This document shows, one piece after another, positions 28,269 through 39,400 of a DNA stretch of 52,151 nucleotides (position 1 is the stretch's first letter; the number at the start of each line of letters is the position of its first letter). The DNA comes from Betaproteobacteria bacterium (GTDB lineage: Bacteria; Pseudomonadota; Gammaproteobacteria; Burkholderiales; Burkholderiaceae_D). Where the stretch lies: the NCBI GenBank assembly GCA_025356395.1, contig JANXTA010000141.1, positions 1 through 52,151 of the forward strand, given 5' to 3'. The notes below the pieces were generated by a model. It had not been told where the DNA came from. It was given only the letters and a program-made list of their open reading frames with translations, and did no database searches. Position numbers and translations under genes: made by a program.

Positions 28269-31055
28269 CTACAGGGTACGCGCCACTTCCTGCACCTCGA
28301 AGATCTCGAGCTGATCGCCCTCTTCAAGGTCGCTGTAGTTCTTCAGCGACAGGCCGCACTCGAAGCCGGACCGCACTTCCTTGACGTCGTCCTTGAAGCG
28401 CTTGAGCGAATCGAGTTCGCCGGTCCACATCACCACGTTGGCGCGCAACAGGCGAACCATCGCGCCACGACGGACGATGCCTTCGGTGACCATGCAACCC
28501 GCCACCGCGCCGACCTTCGGAATCTTGAACACCGCCCGGATCTCGACGAGGCCGATCTGCTCCTCGCGCTTCTCCGGCGACAGCATCCCGCCCATCGCGG
28601 CCTTGATGTCGTCGACCGCGTCATAAATGATGTTGTAGTAGCGGATGTCGACGCCGTTGGCCTCGGCCAGCTTGCGGGCCTGAGCATCGGCCCGCACGTT
28701 GAAGCCGATCACCACGGCCTTCGAGGCCACCGCCAGGTTGATGTCGGACTCGGTGATGCCCCCGACCGCGGAATGGACCATCACGACGCGCACTTCGCTC
28801 GTCGACAACTGGTTCATCGCGTGACCGATTGCCTCCTGCGAACCCTGCACGTCGGATTTGACGATCAACGGCAGCGTCTGCACCGCGTTGGTCTGATCGA
28901 ACATGTTCTCGAGCTTGGCGGCCTGCTGCCTCGCCAGCTTGACGTCGCGGAACTTGCCCTGACGGAACAACGCGATCTCGCGCGCCTTGCGCTCGTCGGC
29001 CAGGACCATGACTTCCTCGCCAGCCTGCGGCACCTCGGTCAGGCCCTGAATCTCGACCGGGATCGACGGACCCGCGGTCTGCACCGGCTTGCCGTTCTCG
29101 TCGAGCATCGCGCGGACGCGACCGAACGAAGAGCCCGCCAGCACGATGTCGCCGCGCTTCAAGGTTCCGGATTGCACGAGGATGGTCGCGACCGGTCCCT
29201 TACCCCTGTCGAGCTTGGCTTCGATCACGAGACCACGAGCCGGCGCATCGATCGGTGCCTTGAGCTCGAGCACTTCGGCCTGCAGCAACACGTTCTCAAG
29301 CAATGCGTCGATGCCCGCACCGGTCTTGGCCGAGACCTGCACGAACGGCGAGTCGCCGCCGAACTCTTCGGGCACGACCTGCTCGGCCACCAGTTCCTGG
29401 CGGACGCGATCGGGGTTGGCGCCCGGCTTGTCGATCTTGTTCATCGCCACGATGATCGGCACGCCGGCAGCGCGGGCATGAGCGATGGCTTCCTTGGTCT
29501 GCGGCATCACGCCGTCGTCGGCCGCCACGACCAGGATCACCAGGTCGGTGGCCTTCGCACCACGCGCACGCATGGCCGTGAAGGCCTCGTGACCAGGCGT
29601 GTCGAGGAAGGTGATCATGCCGCGCGGCGTCTCAACGTGATAAGCGCCGATGTGCTGCGTGATGCCGCCGGCTTCGCCGCTGGCCACGCGCGCTTCGCGG
29701 ATCTTGTCGAGCAGCGAGGTCTTGCCGTGGTCGACGTGACCCATGACCGTGACGACCGGCGCTCGCGGCTCGGCGATGGCGGTCTCGGTGAAGCCGCTGT
29801 CGACCAGCGAGGACTCGGGATCGTCGAGCTTTGCGGCTGTTGCCTTATGTCCCATTTCCTCGATCACGATCATCGCGGTCTCCTGATCGAGAACCTGATT
29901 GATCGTCACCATCTGGCCGAGCTTCATCAACTGCTTGATGACCTCGGAGGCCTTGATCGCCATGGCGTGCGCGAGGTCGGCGACCGTGATGGTCTCCGGC
30001 ACGCGCACGTCGCGGATGATCGGTTCGGCCGGTGCGCTGAAGTTGGAGGCGCCATCGTCGGCGTGGCGATGACGGCCACCCCCACGCGGACCACGCCATC
30101 CCGGGCTGAACGAATCGCCGCGGGTCTTGATCGCGCGCTTCTTGGCTGCGTCGTCCTGCCAGGTCGACGACAGCGCCGCCGACTTGACCGACTTGCCGCC
30201 CTTCTTGTCATCCTTCTTGTCTGCTGCGGCGCCGACCTTGGCGGCCGGCTTGTGCAGCGTCCCGGCGATCGGCACCGCGGGCTTGACGGCGACGGTCGTG
30301 GGCGGTGCGATGACGGGTGCGGGTGCCGGTGCCTTCGCGACGCGCTTCGTCGTCATCAGCTTGTTGATACCGGCGACCTCGGCCTCGACGGCTTTGCGCG
30401 CCGCGAGGCGGGCGTCCGCCTCGGACTTCGCGCGCTGCTCGGCTTCGACCGATGCGGTGCGGGCGGCTTCGGCTTCGGCAGGACCGGAAGCCGCAGCCGC
30501 GCGTTTGGCCAGTTCTTCGGCTTCGGCACGGACGCGCGCTTCGGCGGCGACCTGCTCGGCCTCGAGACGTTCCTGCTTCTCGCGGGCGTCGGCGGCCTGC
30601 TGCGCGATCAACGCAGCGGTACGCTCGGCTTCTACCTCGCGGATGCGGCGCTGTTCATCGCCGATGTGATCGACGACCGGGGCCACCTCGACGACCGGCG
30701 CGGGTAGGGCTTCGACCTCGACGACCGGAGCGGGCACCGGCTCGGTCTCGAGCACGTCATCACGCTTGACGAAGACGCGCTTCTTGCGGACTTCGACCTG
30801 GATCGTCCGGGCCTTGCCGGTCGCGTCGGCCTGCTTGATCTCGGACGTCGACTTGCGCGTCAGCGTGATCTTCTGCTTGACCTCGGTACCCCCGTGCGCC
30901 TTGCGCAATGCATCGAGCAACCGTGCCTTGTCGTTCTCCGACAGCACGTCCTCGGGCGATTCCTTCGTGACACCGGCAGCGCGCAACTGATCCAGCAGCA
31001 CGTTGGCCGGCAGCTTCAGTTCTTGCGCGAATTGGGCAACGTTGTTGCTTGCCAT
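28269..31055 (-). CDS. infB: Translation initiation factor IF-2
   Basis: The 928-residue GTPase places initiator tRNA on the 30S subunit. The N-terminal IF2N domain is [20 protein letters not shown] and following. A long Ala/Glu/Arg-rich helical linker spans about 120-260, and a second IF2N-like domain lies near 350 ([20 protein letters not shown]). The G domain follows: [36 protein letters not shown]. The C-terminal domains end [26 protein letters not shown] ribosome site lies 6 bp before the ATG. It follows nusA by 68 bp; downstream is a hairpin and then a glycosyltransferase rather than rbfA. Confidence 0.97.
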   Translation of the reverse strand: MASNNVAQFAQELKLPANVLLDQLRAAGVTKESPEDVLSENDKARLLDALRKAHGGTEVKQKITLTRKSTSEIKQADATGKARTIQVEVRKKRVFVKRDDVLETEPVPAPVVEVEALPAPVVEVAPVVDHIGDEQRRIREVEAERTAALIAQQAADAREKQERLEAEQVAAEARVRAEAEELAKRAAAASGPAEAEAARTASVEAEQRAKSEADARLAARKAVEAEVAGINKLMTTKRVAKAPAPAPVIAPPTTVAVKPAVPIAGTLHKPAAKVGAAADKKDDKKGGKSVKSAALSSTWQDDAAKKRAIKTRGDSFSPGWRGPRGGGRHRHADDGASNFSAPAEPIIRDVRVPETITVADLAHAMAIKASEVIKQLMKLGQMVTINQVLDQETAMIVIEEMGHKATAAKLDDPESSLVDSGFTETAIAEPRAPVVTVMGHVDHGKTSLLDKIREARVASGEAGGITQHIGAYHVETPRGMITFLDTPGHEAFTAMRARGAKATDLVILVVAADDGVMPQTKEAIAHARAAGVPIIVAMNKIDKPGANPDRVRQELVAEQVVPEEFGGDSPFVQVSAKTGAGIDALLENVLLQAEVLELKAPIDAPARGLVIEAKLDRGKGPVATILVQSGTLKRGDIVLAGSSFGRVRAMLDENGKPVQTAGPSIPVEIQGLTEVPQAGEEVMVLADERKAREIALFRQGKFRDVKLARQQAAKLENMFDQTNAVQTLPLIVKSDVQGSQEAIGHAMNQLSTSEVRVVMVHSAVGGITESDINLAVASKAVVIGFNVRADAQARKLAEANGVDIRYYNIIYDAVDDIKAAMGGMLSPEKREEQIGLVEIRAVFKIPKVGAVAGCMVTEGIVRRGAMVRLLRANVVMWTGELDSLKRFKDDVKEVRSGFECGLSLKNYSDLEEGDQLEIFEVQEVARTL

Positions 31056-31123
31056 TCAGTCCTCTGTTTCTTTCGATGCGTCAGCATCCATTACCGCGGC
31101 GGGGGAAAGTGTTCCTCTGCCGG

Positions 31124-32598
31124 TCAAGCAAACCAGTGTTCGCGCGCCTTCATGATCAGCGCCTTCGCGCGGTCATCGTCGACGCCCGTCATGTCCGTCA
31201 GTTCGTCCACCGCCAATTCTGCGAGATCGTCGCGCGTGAACACGTTGCCACCCGCGAGTTTCGCGGCGAGGTCACGATCCATGCCTTCGAGCGACAACAG
31301 GTCTTCGGTCGTCTTCTCGATCTTTTCTTCGTTGACGATCGCCTCGGTCAGCAATGCGTTGCGAGCGCGGTTGCGCAGCTCGTTGACGGTCTCCTCGTCG
31401 AAGGACGGGATCTCAAGCATCTCGGAGATGGGCACATAGGCCACCTCCTCGAGGCTCGCGAAGCCTTCCTGCACGAGGATGTCAGCGACCTCTTCGTCGA
31501 CGTCGAGCTTCTCGACGAACAGCTGGCGCACGTGCGCAGTCTCGGCGACGCTCTTCTCGGCCGACTCTTCGGCCGACATCAGGTTGATCTGCCAGCCGGT
31601 GAGTTCGGACGCAAGGCGGACGTTCTGTCCGGCGCGGCCGATGGCGATCGCGAGGTTCTCCTCGTCGACCACGACGTCCATGCTGTGTTTCTCTTCGTCG
31701 ACCATGATCGACGAGACGTTGGCCGGGGCCAGCGCGCCGATCACGAATTGCGCGGGATCGTCGGACCACAACACGATGTCGACGTTCTCGCCGCCCAGCT
31801 CGTTGCGGACGGCCTGGACGCGCGAACCGCGCATGCCGACGCAGGTGCCGATCGGGTCGATGCGGCGATCGGTGGTGAACACGGCGATCTTGGCGCGCAC
31901 GCCGGGGTCACGGGCCGCGGCCTTGATCTGCAGGAGGCCCTGCTCGATCTCGGGCACTTCGAGCTCGAACAGCTTGACAATGAAATCGGGTGCTGTGCGC
32001 GACAGCATGAGTTGCGGGCCGCGCACTTCGCGGTCGACGCGCATCACGTAGGCCCGCACCCGGTCGCCGACGCGCAGGTTTTCCTTCGGGATCATTTGGT
32101 CGCGCTTAAGGCGCGCCTCGACACGGCCGGCCTCGACAATGGCGTCGCCCTTGTCCATGCGCTTGACGCTGCCGGTGACGATCGACTCACCACGCGCCAG
32201 GAAGTCGGACAGGATCTGTTCGCGCTCGGCGTCGCGGATCTTCTGGAGGATGGTCTGCTTGGTGTCCTGCGCGAAGCGACGGCCGTACTCGGCCGGATCG
32301 AGTTGCTCCTCGATGTACTCGTCGACCTCGATGTCGTCGATCTGCTCGCGGGCTTCGGACAGCAGCTCCTGGCGATCGGGGAACTCGAGGCCGGCTTCGT
32401 CGGGCACGACCTGCCAGCGGCGGAAGGCCTCGTTGTCACCGGACTCGCGATCGACCGACACGCGGATGTCGACGTCGCCCGGAAAGAGCTTCTTGGTCGC
32501 GGCGGCAGGGCCTGCTCGAGCGCACCGAACACGACTTCCTTGGCGACGTTCTTCTCGCGCGCCAGCGCATCGACCAACAAAAGGATTTCCCGGCTCAT
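31124..32598 (-). CDS. nusA: Transcription elongation/termination factor NusA, broken by a one-base frameshift near the start
   Basis: The gene starts [20 protein letters not shown] at 32598 (ATGA overlap with the rimP stop) and runs in that frame to GALEQAL at about 32506. The NusA sequence then continues in another frame from [20 protein letters not shown] to the end at 31124. One missing base after the CTG codon would restore ALxAATKK, matching the ALATATKK region of other NusA proteins. The remainder is normal: S1 domain, KH domains ([38 protein letters not shown]) and two C-terminal helix-hairpin repeats. NusA is usually essential, so a sequencing or assembly deletion is more likely than a true mutation. 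Intact length would be about 490 residues. Confidence 0.9.
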
Positions 32599-33221
32599 CG
32601 TTTCTTGCTCCCAGCGTTGCTTCCGGCGTTGCTTCCGGCCTTGCTCTTGAAATCCAGGCGCGGAACCAACCGTGCCTTCTCCACTTCGTCGAACGAGAAT
32701 TCGAGCAATTCCTGCCCACCTTCCCCACTGTCCAGCACCAGTCCGAAACGCGTCGGAACCGCAGGCGCCGCGCCGTCGACCGGCGCGATCGCGTCAGCGA
32801 CCTCCACGATTTGCAACACGCCCTGGAACTGCTTGCGACCGCGCGTCTGGCCACCCGGCGACGTCCGCAGCTTCACGAATGCCTCGAAGCCCTCGAACCG
32901 CACAAAGTGAGCCGCCTTCTTGAGCGGCCGGTCGAGGCCCGGCGACGAGATCTCGAGTCGCTCGTAGTTGACGTTCTCGACGAGGAAAACCCGGGACAAC
33001 TGGTCGCTGACGCGCGCGCAATCGTCGATTGTGATGCCACCTACCGTAGAACCGTCTTCCAGGATCTCGGCATCGGGCTTGTCGATGAACACTCGCAACA
33101 CGCCGCCACCGGCCCATTCGACGTCAACCAGCTCGTAGCCCAATCCGTCGACTGTCTGCTCTATGACCGAATCGCTCCACACCGTCTCGTCTGCCTTCTG
33201 GTCCGACCACCGTCTGCACAC
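32595..33221 (-). CDS. rimP: Ribosome maturation factor RimP
   Basis: RimP assists 30S assembly. Family features are [71 protein letters not shown] and [12 protein letters not shown]. The start is uncertain: GTG at 33221 gives 208 residues, while GTG at 33182 ([11 protein letters not shown]) gives 195 and begins nearer the conserved domain; neither has a strong ribosome site. The C-terminus carries a tandem tetrapeptide [12 protein letters not shown] encoded by 12-bp repeats (32614-32637) just before the overlap with nusA. Confidence 0.9.
   Translation of the reverse strand: MCRRWSDQKADETVWSDSVIEQTVDGLGYELVDVEWAGGGVLRVFIDKPDAEILEDGSTVGGITIDDCARVSDQLSRVFLVENVNYERLEISSPGLDRPLKKAAHFVRFEGFEAFVKLRTSPGGQTRGRKQFQGVLQIVEVADAIAPVDGAAPAVPTRFGLVLDSGEGGQELLEFSFDEVEKARLVPRLDFKSKAGSNAGSNAGSKKR
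32614..32637. repeat. 12-bp tandem repeat in the rimP 3' end
   Basis: The unit gcgttgcttccg occurs twice in perfect tandem, with a degenerate third copy to 32649. It encodes repeated AGSN at the RimP C-terminus. The length is a multiple of three, so copy changes would not shift the frame. Confidence 0.85.
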
Positions 33222-33269
33222 CGCGTCGCGGACACCCTCGCCGAAACCCTATTTCGCATCGATCGCGGG

Positions 33270-33297
33270 AAAAAAAAGTGGGCTCGAAAGCCCACTT
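33270..33297 (-). terminator. Intrinsic terminator or attenuator upstream of rimP-nusA-infB
   Basis: On the minus strand AAGTGGGCT-TTCG-AGCCCACTT is a perfect 9-bp stem with a UUCG loop followed by eight T, an ideal terminator. It lies about 50-90 bp before the rimP start and about 110 bp after the predicted promoter at 33409-33437, so it would stop that transcript before rimP. Confidence 0.9.
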
Positions 33298-33402
33298 GAT
33301 TCGTTACCGCCTGGTTCGTGGCCGTAAGACCCCGGGATCCATCACCGGGAAACCGCTACGTCCAACTTGCTCGGCCCGATCGTGCAACTCCGTCCGAACA
33401 AC
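33270..33402 (-). ncRNA. Putative small RNA or rimP leader transcript
   Basis: A promoter (33409-33437) and a terminator (33270-33297) frame about 133 nt with no convincing open frame. The predicted RNA has a CCCGG/CCGGG stem-loop whose loop contains GGA, and other unpaired GGA triplets, before the terminator stem. I do not recognise it as tRNA, 4.5S, 6S or a known riboswitch. In Escherichia coli a tRNA gene (metY) holds this position. It may be a free small RNA or an attenuated leader. Confidence 0.4.
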
Positions 33403-33408
33403 TGCGGG

Positions 33409-33437
33409 AGTGTATCAGCGAAGGCCGTCATCAACAA
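33409..33437 (-). promoter_or_regulatory. Sigma-70 promoter upstream of rimP
   Basis: On the minus strand TTGTTG, a 17-bp spacer ending in TGA and TACACT form a good -35/extended -10 promoter. It lies just after the end of rluB. Transcription would begin near 33402. Confidence 0.65.
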
Positions 33438-33461
33438 GCTTGGCACGAGTGTTGCCGGCCA

Positions 33462-35438
33462 TCAGCCGGCCCGACGGCGACGCGGCGTAGCCGACTGCGG
33501 CCGCGGACCCTTGTTGAACTGCGGACGGGGCGGACGTGCGCCGCGCGGCGGCGCCGAGAAGGCCCCGAGTGCGGTGACCATCGGATTGATGCCCTTCGGC
33601 ACCTCGCCGTCGAAGTCGGGCTTCGCTGCCCCGCTACCGTTGTGCGGCTTGCCCCTGCCCTTGCCCTTGCCGCCATTGGGCGTGAACGTCCGGGGCGGAC
33701 GCTCTCCGTTGGCCGCCTGCGGCGGACGCGGACGTCCCGGGCGAGGGCCGCGTTTGCCGGCGGGGTTGGCAAAGCCGTTGCCGGGCGCACCGGTCGCCAT
33801 CATCGGATCGATGACGCGCGGGGTCTGCGGCTTGTGGCGCTTCACCTCCGCCGGATCGCCGACCCCCTTGGTCGCGACGCCGAGCTCGACGCACCACCGC
33901 CGCACCAGCGCCGGGTCGAGTTCTTCCCAGCGGCCGCGACTGAGCGTGCGCGGCAGGTGGACGCCGCCATAACGAATACGGATCAGGCGGCTGACCGTCG
34001 TACCGACGGCCTCGAACATGCGGCGCACCTCCCGGTTGCGCCCCTCGCCGATCACCACGCGATACCAGCGGTTCGAACCTTCGCCGCCAGCGAAATCGAT
34101 GCTCGAGAAGCGTGCCGGACCATCGGCCAAGTTGACGCCTTCGAGAAGGCGCTTGCGTCCGTCCTCGTCGAGCTCGCCCAGGACGCGGACCGCGTACTCG
34201 CGCTCGAAGCCGTAGCGCGGATGGGCGAGCCGGTTGGCCAGTTCGCCCGAGGTCGTGAAGATCAGCAGGCCCTCGGTGTTGAAGTCGAGGCGGCCGACCG
34301 TCAGCCACTTGGCGGCCTGCACCATCGGCAGCTTGGAGAACACGCTGGCACGACCCTGCGGATCGTCGTGGCTGACGATCTCGCCGCTGGGCTTGTGATA
34401 CAGCAGCACGCGCGGCGTGCGCGCGGCGACGCGACGCGCGAGCGGCTTGCCGTTGATACGGATCTGGTCGGCCGGGCCGATGCGCTGGCCGATGTGGGCG
34501 GGCTCGCCGTTCACCGAGACGCGACCGGCGACGATCATCTCTTCCATCTCGCGTCGCGAGCCGAGGCCGGCGTCGGCGAGCAGCTTGTGCAGCTTCGGTG
34601 CGTCGGCATCGAGGTCGATCGTCACCGGCTTGCGTGCGGCAAACGGTCGCGGGCCGCGAGCGATCGGCGTGTTGGCGTTGACGTAGCCAGCGGGCGGCTG
34701 GTCCTCCAGTTCGGCCTCGAACTGGGCGTCGTAGGAATCGTCTTCGAAGAGATCCTCGGGCGGCTCGTCGCTGGGCGGCTCATCCCTCGGCGGCTCGTCG
34801 CCGCGGGATTCGGGGAACGTGTCGTCGTCGATGTCCGCGGTCATCGAGTCGACGAGGTCGCTGTCGACCTCGGCCATCGGCGCTTCGGCCTGCAGGACCT
34901 GGACCTCGTCGATCGACTCGGCGATGTCGCTCGTACCGATCAGCTCTTCGATCTTCCAGGGTTCGCCGGATCCGGCGATGCGCGGCGTGACTGTCTTGAA
35001 ACGACCACCGCCGGCGACCGGCGGACGCTGCGCGCCACTGTTGTTGCGCGGCGGACGCGGACCCTTGTCGGCCGGCTTCGGACCGCGCCGGTTTTGGCCA
35101 TTGCGAGGTCCGGCATTCGCGTTGCCGTTGGGTCGTGGCGGGCCTTCGATCGGCGCCGCACCGGGCACGGGCACCCCATCCAGGCCGACCGCAGCCGCTC
35201 TCGGATTGCCACGACGATTGCGATTCTTGCGTTGGCCGCCCGGGCCTCGTGACCGCGCAGGGGTGCCGTCGGCACCGACCGGTGGGCCGGCTCCGTCGAC
35301 GTTGGCGGGCGCCGGACCGGATTCCGCGGACGCGCTGAAGCCTTCCGAAGGACTGGCCGAACCGGAAGGTTCGCCGCCCGGCGACGCAGGTTGACTACGC
35401 TGCGGGTTGCGGGGGGAGTGGCGGTGGAGTCTGCGCAA
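33462..35438 (-). CDS. rluB: 23S rRNA pseudouridine synthase RluB with long disordered ends
   Basis: The product is 658 residues from a TTG at 35438. The core is an S4 domain ([20 protein letters not shown]) and a RsuA/RluB-type synthase domain with the catalytic Asp about 385 in [15 protein letters not shown], then [14 protein letters not shown] and [14 protein letters not shown]. RluB makes pseudouridine 2605 in 23S rRNA. About 290 N-terminal residues are Pro/Gly/Arg- and Asp/Glu-rich, with a [16 protein letters not shown] repeat, and ~150 C-terminal residues are Lys/Pro/Gly-rich; both look disordered. The TTG start lies inside scpB (44-bp overlap) and is uncertain because no ATG exists before the core region of low complexity. 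Confidence 0.9.
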   Translation of the reverse strand: MRRLHRHSPRNPQRSQPASPGGEPSGSASPSEGFSASAESGPAPANVDGAGPPVGADGTPARSRGPGGQRKNRNRRGNPRAAAVGLDGVPVPGAAPIEGPPRPNGNANAGPRNGQNRRGPKPADKGPRPPRNNSGAQRPPVAGGGRFKTVTPRIAGSGEPWKIEELIGTSDIAESIDEVQVLQAEAPMAEVDSDLVDSMTADIDDDTFPESRGDEPPRDEPPSDEPPEDLFEDDSYDAQFEAELEDQPPAGYVNANTPIARGPRPFAARKPVTIDLDADAPKLHKLLADAGLGSRREMEEMIVAGRVSVNGEPAHIGQRIGPADQIRINGKPLARRVAARTPRVLLYHKPSGEIVSHDDPQGRASVFSKLPMVQAAKWLTVGRLDFNTEGLLIFTTSGELANRLAHPRYGFEREYAVRVLGELDEDGRKRLLEGVNLADGPARFSSIDFAGGEGSNRWYRVVIGEGRNREVRRMFEAVGTTVSRLIRIRYGGVHLPRTLSRGRWEELDPALVRRWCVELGVATKGVGDPAEVKRHKPQTPRVIDPMMATGAPGNGFANPAGKRGPRPGRPRPPQAANGERPPRTFTPNGGKGKGRGKPHNGSGAAKPDFDGEVPKGINPMVTALGAFSAPPRGARPPRPQFNKGPRPQSATPRRRRAG

Positions 35439-35994
35439 AATCGATGACCTCTTGTAGTAACGGCACAGCAGAATCTGGCTCGCCCGGTTGCGGAAGCGGC
35501 GGCAACTCGGACAACGCGGTCAGGCCCAGATCGTCGAGAAACGTCCGGGTCGTCGCATACAGCGCGGGACGACCGGGCACTTCCCGATGACCGATCGCAT
35601 CGACCCAGCCCCGTTCTTCCAACGCCTTGATGACCGGTGTCGACACGCTCACCCCACGGATGTCCTCGATGTCGCCGCGCGTGACCGGCTGCCGGTACGC
35701 GATGATCGCCAGCGTCTCCATCACGGCGCGCGAATAGCGCTGCGGACGTTCCGGATTGAGCTTCGACAGGTAGGTCCGCATGCTCGGCCGTGTCTGGAAG
35801 CGCCAGCCGCTCGCGATCGCCGTAAGCGCGAGCCCGCGTTCGCTCCACTCGTCGCCGAGATTGCCCAGCAGACCGCGAATCGTGTCGACATCCAGCGTAT
35901 CGTCGAACAATCGACGCAGGGCCGGCATGGCCAGAGGCTCGCTCGCGGTCAGCAGGGCCGCTTCCAGTATGACCTTCACTTCGGTTGTGTTCAT
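35395..35994 (-). CDS. scpB: Segregation and condensation protein B
   Basis: The 199-residue winged-helix partner of ScpA bridges the SMC heads during chromosome segregation. Conserved blocks are [74 protein letters not shown] and [18 protein letters not shown]. The ATG at 35994 (MNTTEVKV) matches homologues; sequence upstream to 36180 is open but unconserved. No scpA lies beside it; the upstream neighbour is the divergent glgE. The 3' end overlaps rluB, with which it usually travels. Confidence 0.93.
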   Translation of the reverse strand: MNTTEVKVILEAALLTASEPLAMPALRRLFDDTLDVDTIRGLLGNLGDEWSERGLALTAIASGWRFQTRPSMRTYLSKLNPERPQRYSRAVMETLAIIAYRQPVTRGDIEDIRGVSVSTPVIKALEERGWVDAIGHREVPGRPALYATTRTFLDDLGLTALSELPPLPQPGEPDSAVPLLQEVIDFAQTPPPLPPQPAA

Positions 35995-36477
35995 CTGGGA
36001 CCGATCGATGCAGACAGCCGATCGGCAGGTAAAGCAATGTTCGGTGGGGCTGTCGCGATCGACGGACGGTTTTCGCGGAGCACGGCGTCTGTCAGATCCG
36101 CAATACTGCAAGGCTCGTGGCACTTGCATTGACCTGCTGCGAAACCGGGCGGTCATGCATTGTCGCCGCGGGTTTCGCACCCCTGGCTTGGTTCAGCGAT
36201 CCGCCAAAAACATCGGGCGGTGGCTAGTTAAGGCCTCGTGTAACTCAGAAGTATAACCACGGCCCCCGCAGCGCACAAGCAGTCGCTTTCGACCTCTGTC
36301 GGCGTCCGAACGGGCCAGCACGCTCTCGGAACTTTACCGGCGCGACCGGCTCACTTGCTTCAACCGACTGGGCTCGAAACCGTTTTTCTCGTGCGGCGAT
36401 GCTGCGAACGCATAACTCCGGCATGCGCCGATAACATCGCCGCGGCCATGCGCCTCTAATGTACTGGGACCACGCGC
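35995..36477. other. Divergent intergenic region between scpB and glgE
   Basis: In these 483 bp I find no gene. There is an imperfect inverted repeat at 36139-36178 (GCGAAACC and GGTTTCGC arms with an inner GGCG/CGCC pair), and a TGGCAC-N5-TTGAC near-match to a sigma-54 site at 36118-36133 that lacks the -12 GC. A TATAAC lies near 36252 without a convincing -35. Promoters for scpB and the large glucan operon must be here, but I cannot place them with confidence. Confidence 0.6.
36139..36178. repeat. Imperfect inverted repeat in the scpB/glgE gap
   Basis: The arms GCGAAACC (36139-36146) and GGTTTCGC (36171-36178) are perfect complements, with GGCG/CGCC pairing inside and a 12-nt loop. It could be an RNA hairpin in the scpB leader or an operator. 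No T-run follows on either strand. Confidence 0.5.
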
Positions 36478-39400
36478 ATGGACATGCCAGCGACGGTCTG
36501 CCGAACCGTCTCTCCTCGCCGTCTCATTTCAAGAAAGCCACGCTTGCACGATCGCATCGCAGAAATTGCCTGGAGTCGCCTGCGCTCATCCGCCGACGAA
36601 GGCCTCGCTGTCCGCGCGCTGGAACGCATCGTGGCGAGTGGATTCGACACCGTGCTCGTCAGCGACCTGGACGATCACGTCGCAGGCGAGCAGACACCGC
36701 TGCGCGGCATCGTGGAATCGAACAACGAGCGACCGCTTGCTGTCTGGCTCGTCGTTTCGCCCGACGCGGCCGGTGCGCCTCTCTTCAACGCCCATGCGAG
36801 TCCTCTCGTGCAGCCGTGGCTAGTCGAAGGCGATGCCGCGCTGGACCCGCGGCGGCCGCCGCTGTCGGTGCGGCTCGGTCCGGTGCGCGATGTCGACACG
36901 TCGGCTTGGCACCGCAAGCTCGATGCGGCCATGGCGGCAGGCGTCACGGGCTTCGTCTGCCGCGACGCGGATCGCCTGCCGGATGCCTTGTGGGCGGAGC
37001 TGACAGCGATGCAGGCGGGCCTGCGATGGGTCGCGTGGACGCCGGGTCTCGAACCGCAACGAATTGCGGCGCTGGTCACAAACGGCTTCGACACGGTGTG
37101 CTCTTCGGTGGCCTGGTGGGACGGTCGCAGCCGCTGGCCCATCGAGGAATTGCAGCGCGTGCCACAGGCGCTGACTCTCGCGTTCCCGGCGGATCCATTC
37201 GTCGATGCGGCCGATGACGCAGCGTTGTCGCTCGACACCCGGCTGAAGCTGGCCGTGCTATTTGGTGATGCGTTGCTCGTGCCACAGGCGATCTGGGATC
37301 GTGACGACATCAGCTTGGTGGCGACCGCCAACGGCTGGTTCGCCGACCGTCATGAACACCGCCCGGTACGCCAGTCCCTGCCGCGCCTCGTCAGCGGCGC
37401 CGACGCCCCGGTGAGCGTCCTTGCGCGCGGCACCGCCCCGGATTTGCGCGGCAGCACCGCCGCGCGCGTGCTGATACTCAACGCATCGCCGTCGCAGGCC
37501 GCCGCGGTCGACGGATCGCTGATCACGACGACGCTCGGTGGCTTCGGTGATTTTCGCGAGATCCTGACCGCCGTCGGCGCCACGAAGACGGCGGTCGACC
37601 CCTGCACGGCGATCGAACTCGCCGCCGGCACTTCGCGCTTCTTCGAAGCGACCCGACTGCCGGTCGTCCAGTCTCCCGTTCCGTCCGCGCGGCGCTCCAC
37701 GGAACTCGCGCTGCAGATGCCGCGGCTCGCGATCGAAGCCCTCACGCCGTCCGTCGACGACGGGGGCTTCCCGGTGAAGCGCACGGTCGGTGAGGCGGTA
37801 CGCGTCGAAGCCGACATCCTCATCGACGGCCACGAGAAGCTCGGCTCGGCGCTGCTCCATCGCGTCGCCGGCGAGCGCGACTGGAAGCAGGTACGCATGG
37901 AGCCCATCGGCAACGATCGTTACGCGGCGAGCTTCCCGCTGCTGCGTGTCGGTCGGCACGAGTTCACCATCGAGGCGTGGCGCGACGAGTTCGCGACCTA
38001 TCGCAATGAGATCGAAAAGAAGTCCGCAGCCGGCCTCGACGTGACCCTGGAGCTGACCGAGGGTGGCCTGCTGGTCGAGCGGGCGCTGGCCCACGCCAGG
38101 ACCATCAAGCGACCCGACGTCGTGCGGCGTCTCACGGCCCTGTCGAAGACGCTGTCCGTCAAGCCGGCCGATCGCTCCGTGATGGCCGGCCAGGTCGCAG
38201 CGCTGCTGGCCTCGCAGACCCTGTGCGACCTGCGGGACGCCGACCATCGCGCATTCGCGTACCGACCCGACGCCGTGTATCCGATCGACGCGGAGCGCAG
38301 CGGTGCCGGCTTCGCGAGCTGGTACGAACTGTTCCCGCGATCGCTCGGCAACGCGCCCGGTGCACCTGCACTCCATCACGGGACCTTCGACGACTTGATC
38401 GGTCGTCTGCCTGCAGTCAAGGCCATGGGTTTCGACGTGCTCTATTTCCCGCCGATCCATCCGATCGGCACGCGCAACCGCAAGGGTCGCAACAACAGCC
38501 TGACCGCGCTCGACGACGACCCGGGTAGCCCGTACGCGATCGGCTCGCCGGACGGCGGCCACGACGCGCTCCATCCCGAGCTCGGGACCTTCGAGGATTT
38601 CCAGCGGATGCGCGACGCGGCGCTCGAGAACGGCCTCGAACTCGCGCTCGACTTCGCGATCCAGTGCTCGCCCGACCATCCGTGGCTGCAAGCCCATCCG
38701 GGCTGGTTCGCATGGCGGCCCGACGGCTCGCTGCGGTATGCCGAGAATCCGCCGAAGAAGTACGAGGACATCGTCAACGTCGACTTCTACGGAGAAGCCA
38801 AGCGCCCGGACGCGGCGCCCGCGCTGTGGGAGGCCCTGCGCGACGTCATCCTGCTGTGGGTCGAGCAGGGCGTGCGCATCTTCCGTGTCGACAACCCGCA
38901 CACCAAGCCGCTGCCGTTCTGGGAATGGATGATCGGCGAGGTCCGTGCCAGGTATCCGGACACGATCTTCCTGTCCGAGGCCTTCACGCGCCCGAAGGTG
39001 ATGTATCGACTCGCCAAGGTCGGCTTCTCACAGTCGTACACCTACTTCACATGGCGCCACACGAAGCAGGAGTTCATCGACTACATCACTGAGCTGACGA
39101 CCACGTCACCGAAGGATTTCTTCCGCCCGCACTTCTTCGTCAACACGCCGGACATCAATCCGGTCTTCCTGCAGCGCTCGGGACGTGCAGGCTTCCTGAT
39201 CCGCGCCGCGCTCGCGTCGATGCTGTCGGGACTGTGGGGCGTATACAGCGGCTTCGAACTGTGCGAAGCCACGCCGGTCCCGGGCAAGGAGGATTACCTC
39301 GACAGCGAAAAGTACGAGTTGCGGGCCTGGGACTGGCAGCGGCCGGGCAACATCGTTGCCGAGATCACCGCGCTCAACCACATCCGCAACGAGAACCCCG

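Noticed and set aside
26892-30707. 1271-codon open frame on the plus strand opposite infB and the glycosyltransferase
   Set aside because: It is antisense to strongly conserved infB and has the skewed residue use of a codon-bias shadow.
33222-33461. A tRNA gene upstream of rimP, as metY in Escherichia coli
   Set aside because: No cloverleaf with acceptor stem and a GTTCRA T-loop could be built on either strand.
36118-36133. TGGCAC-N5-TTGAC as a sigma-54 promoter for glgE
   Set aside because: The -12 dinucleotide is GA instead of GC, the leader would be about 340 nt, and glgE is not a typical RpoN target.
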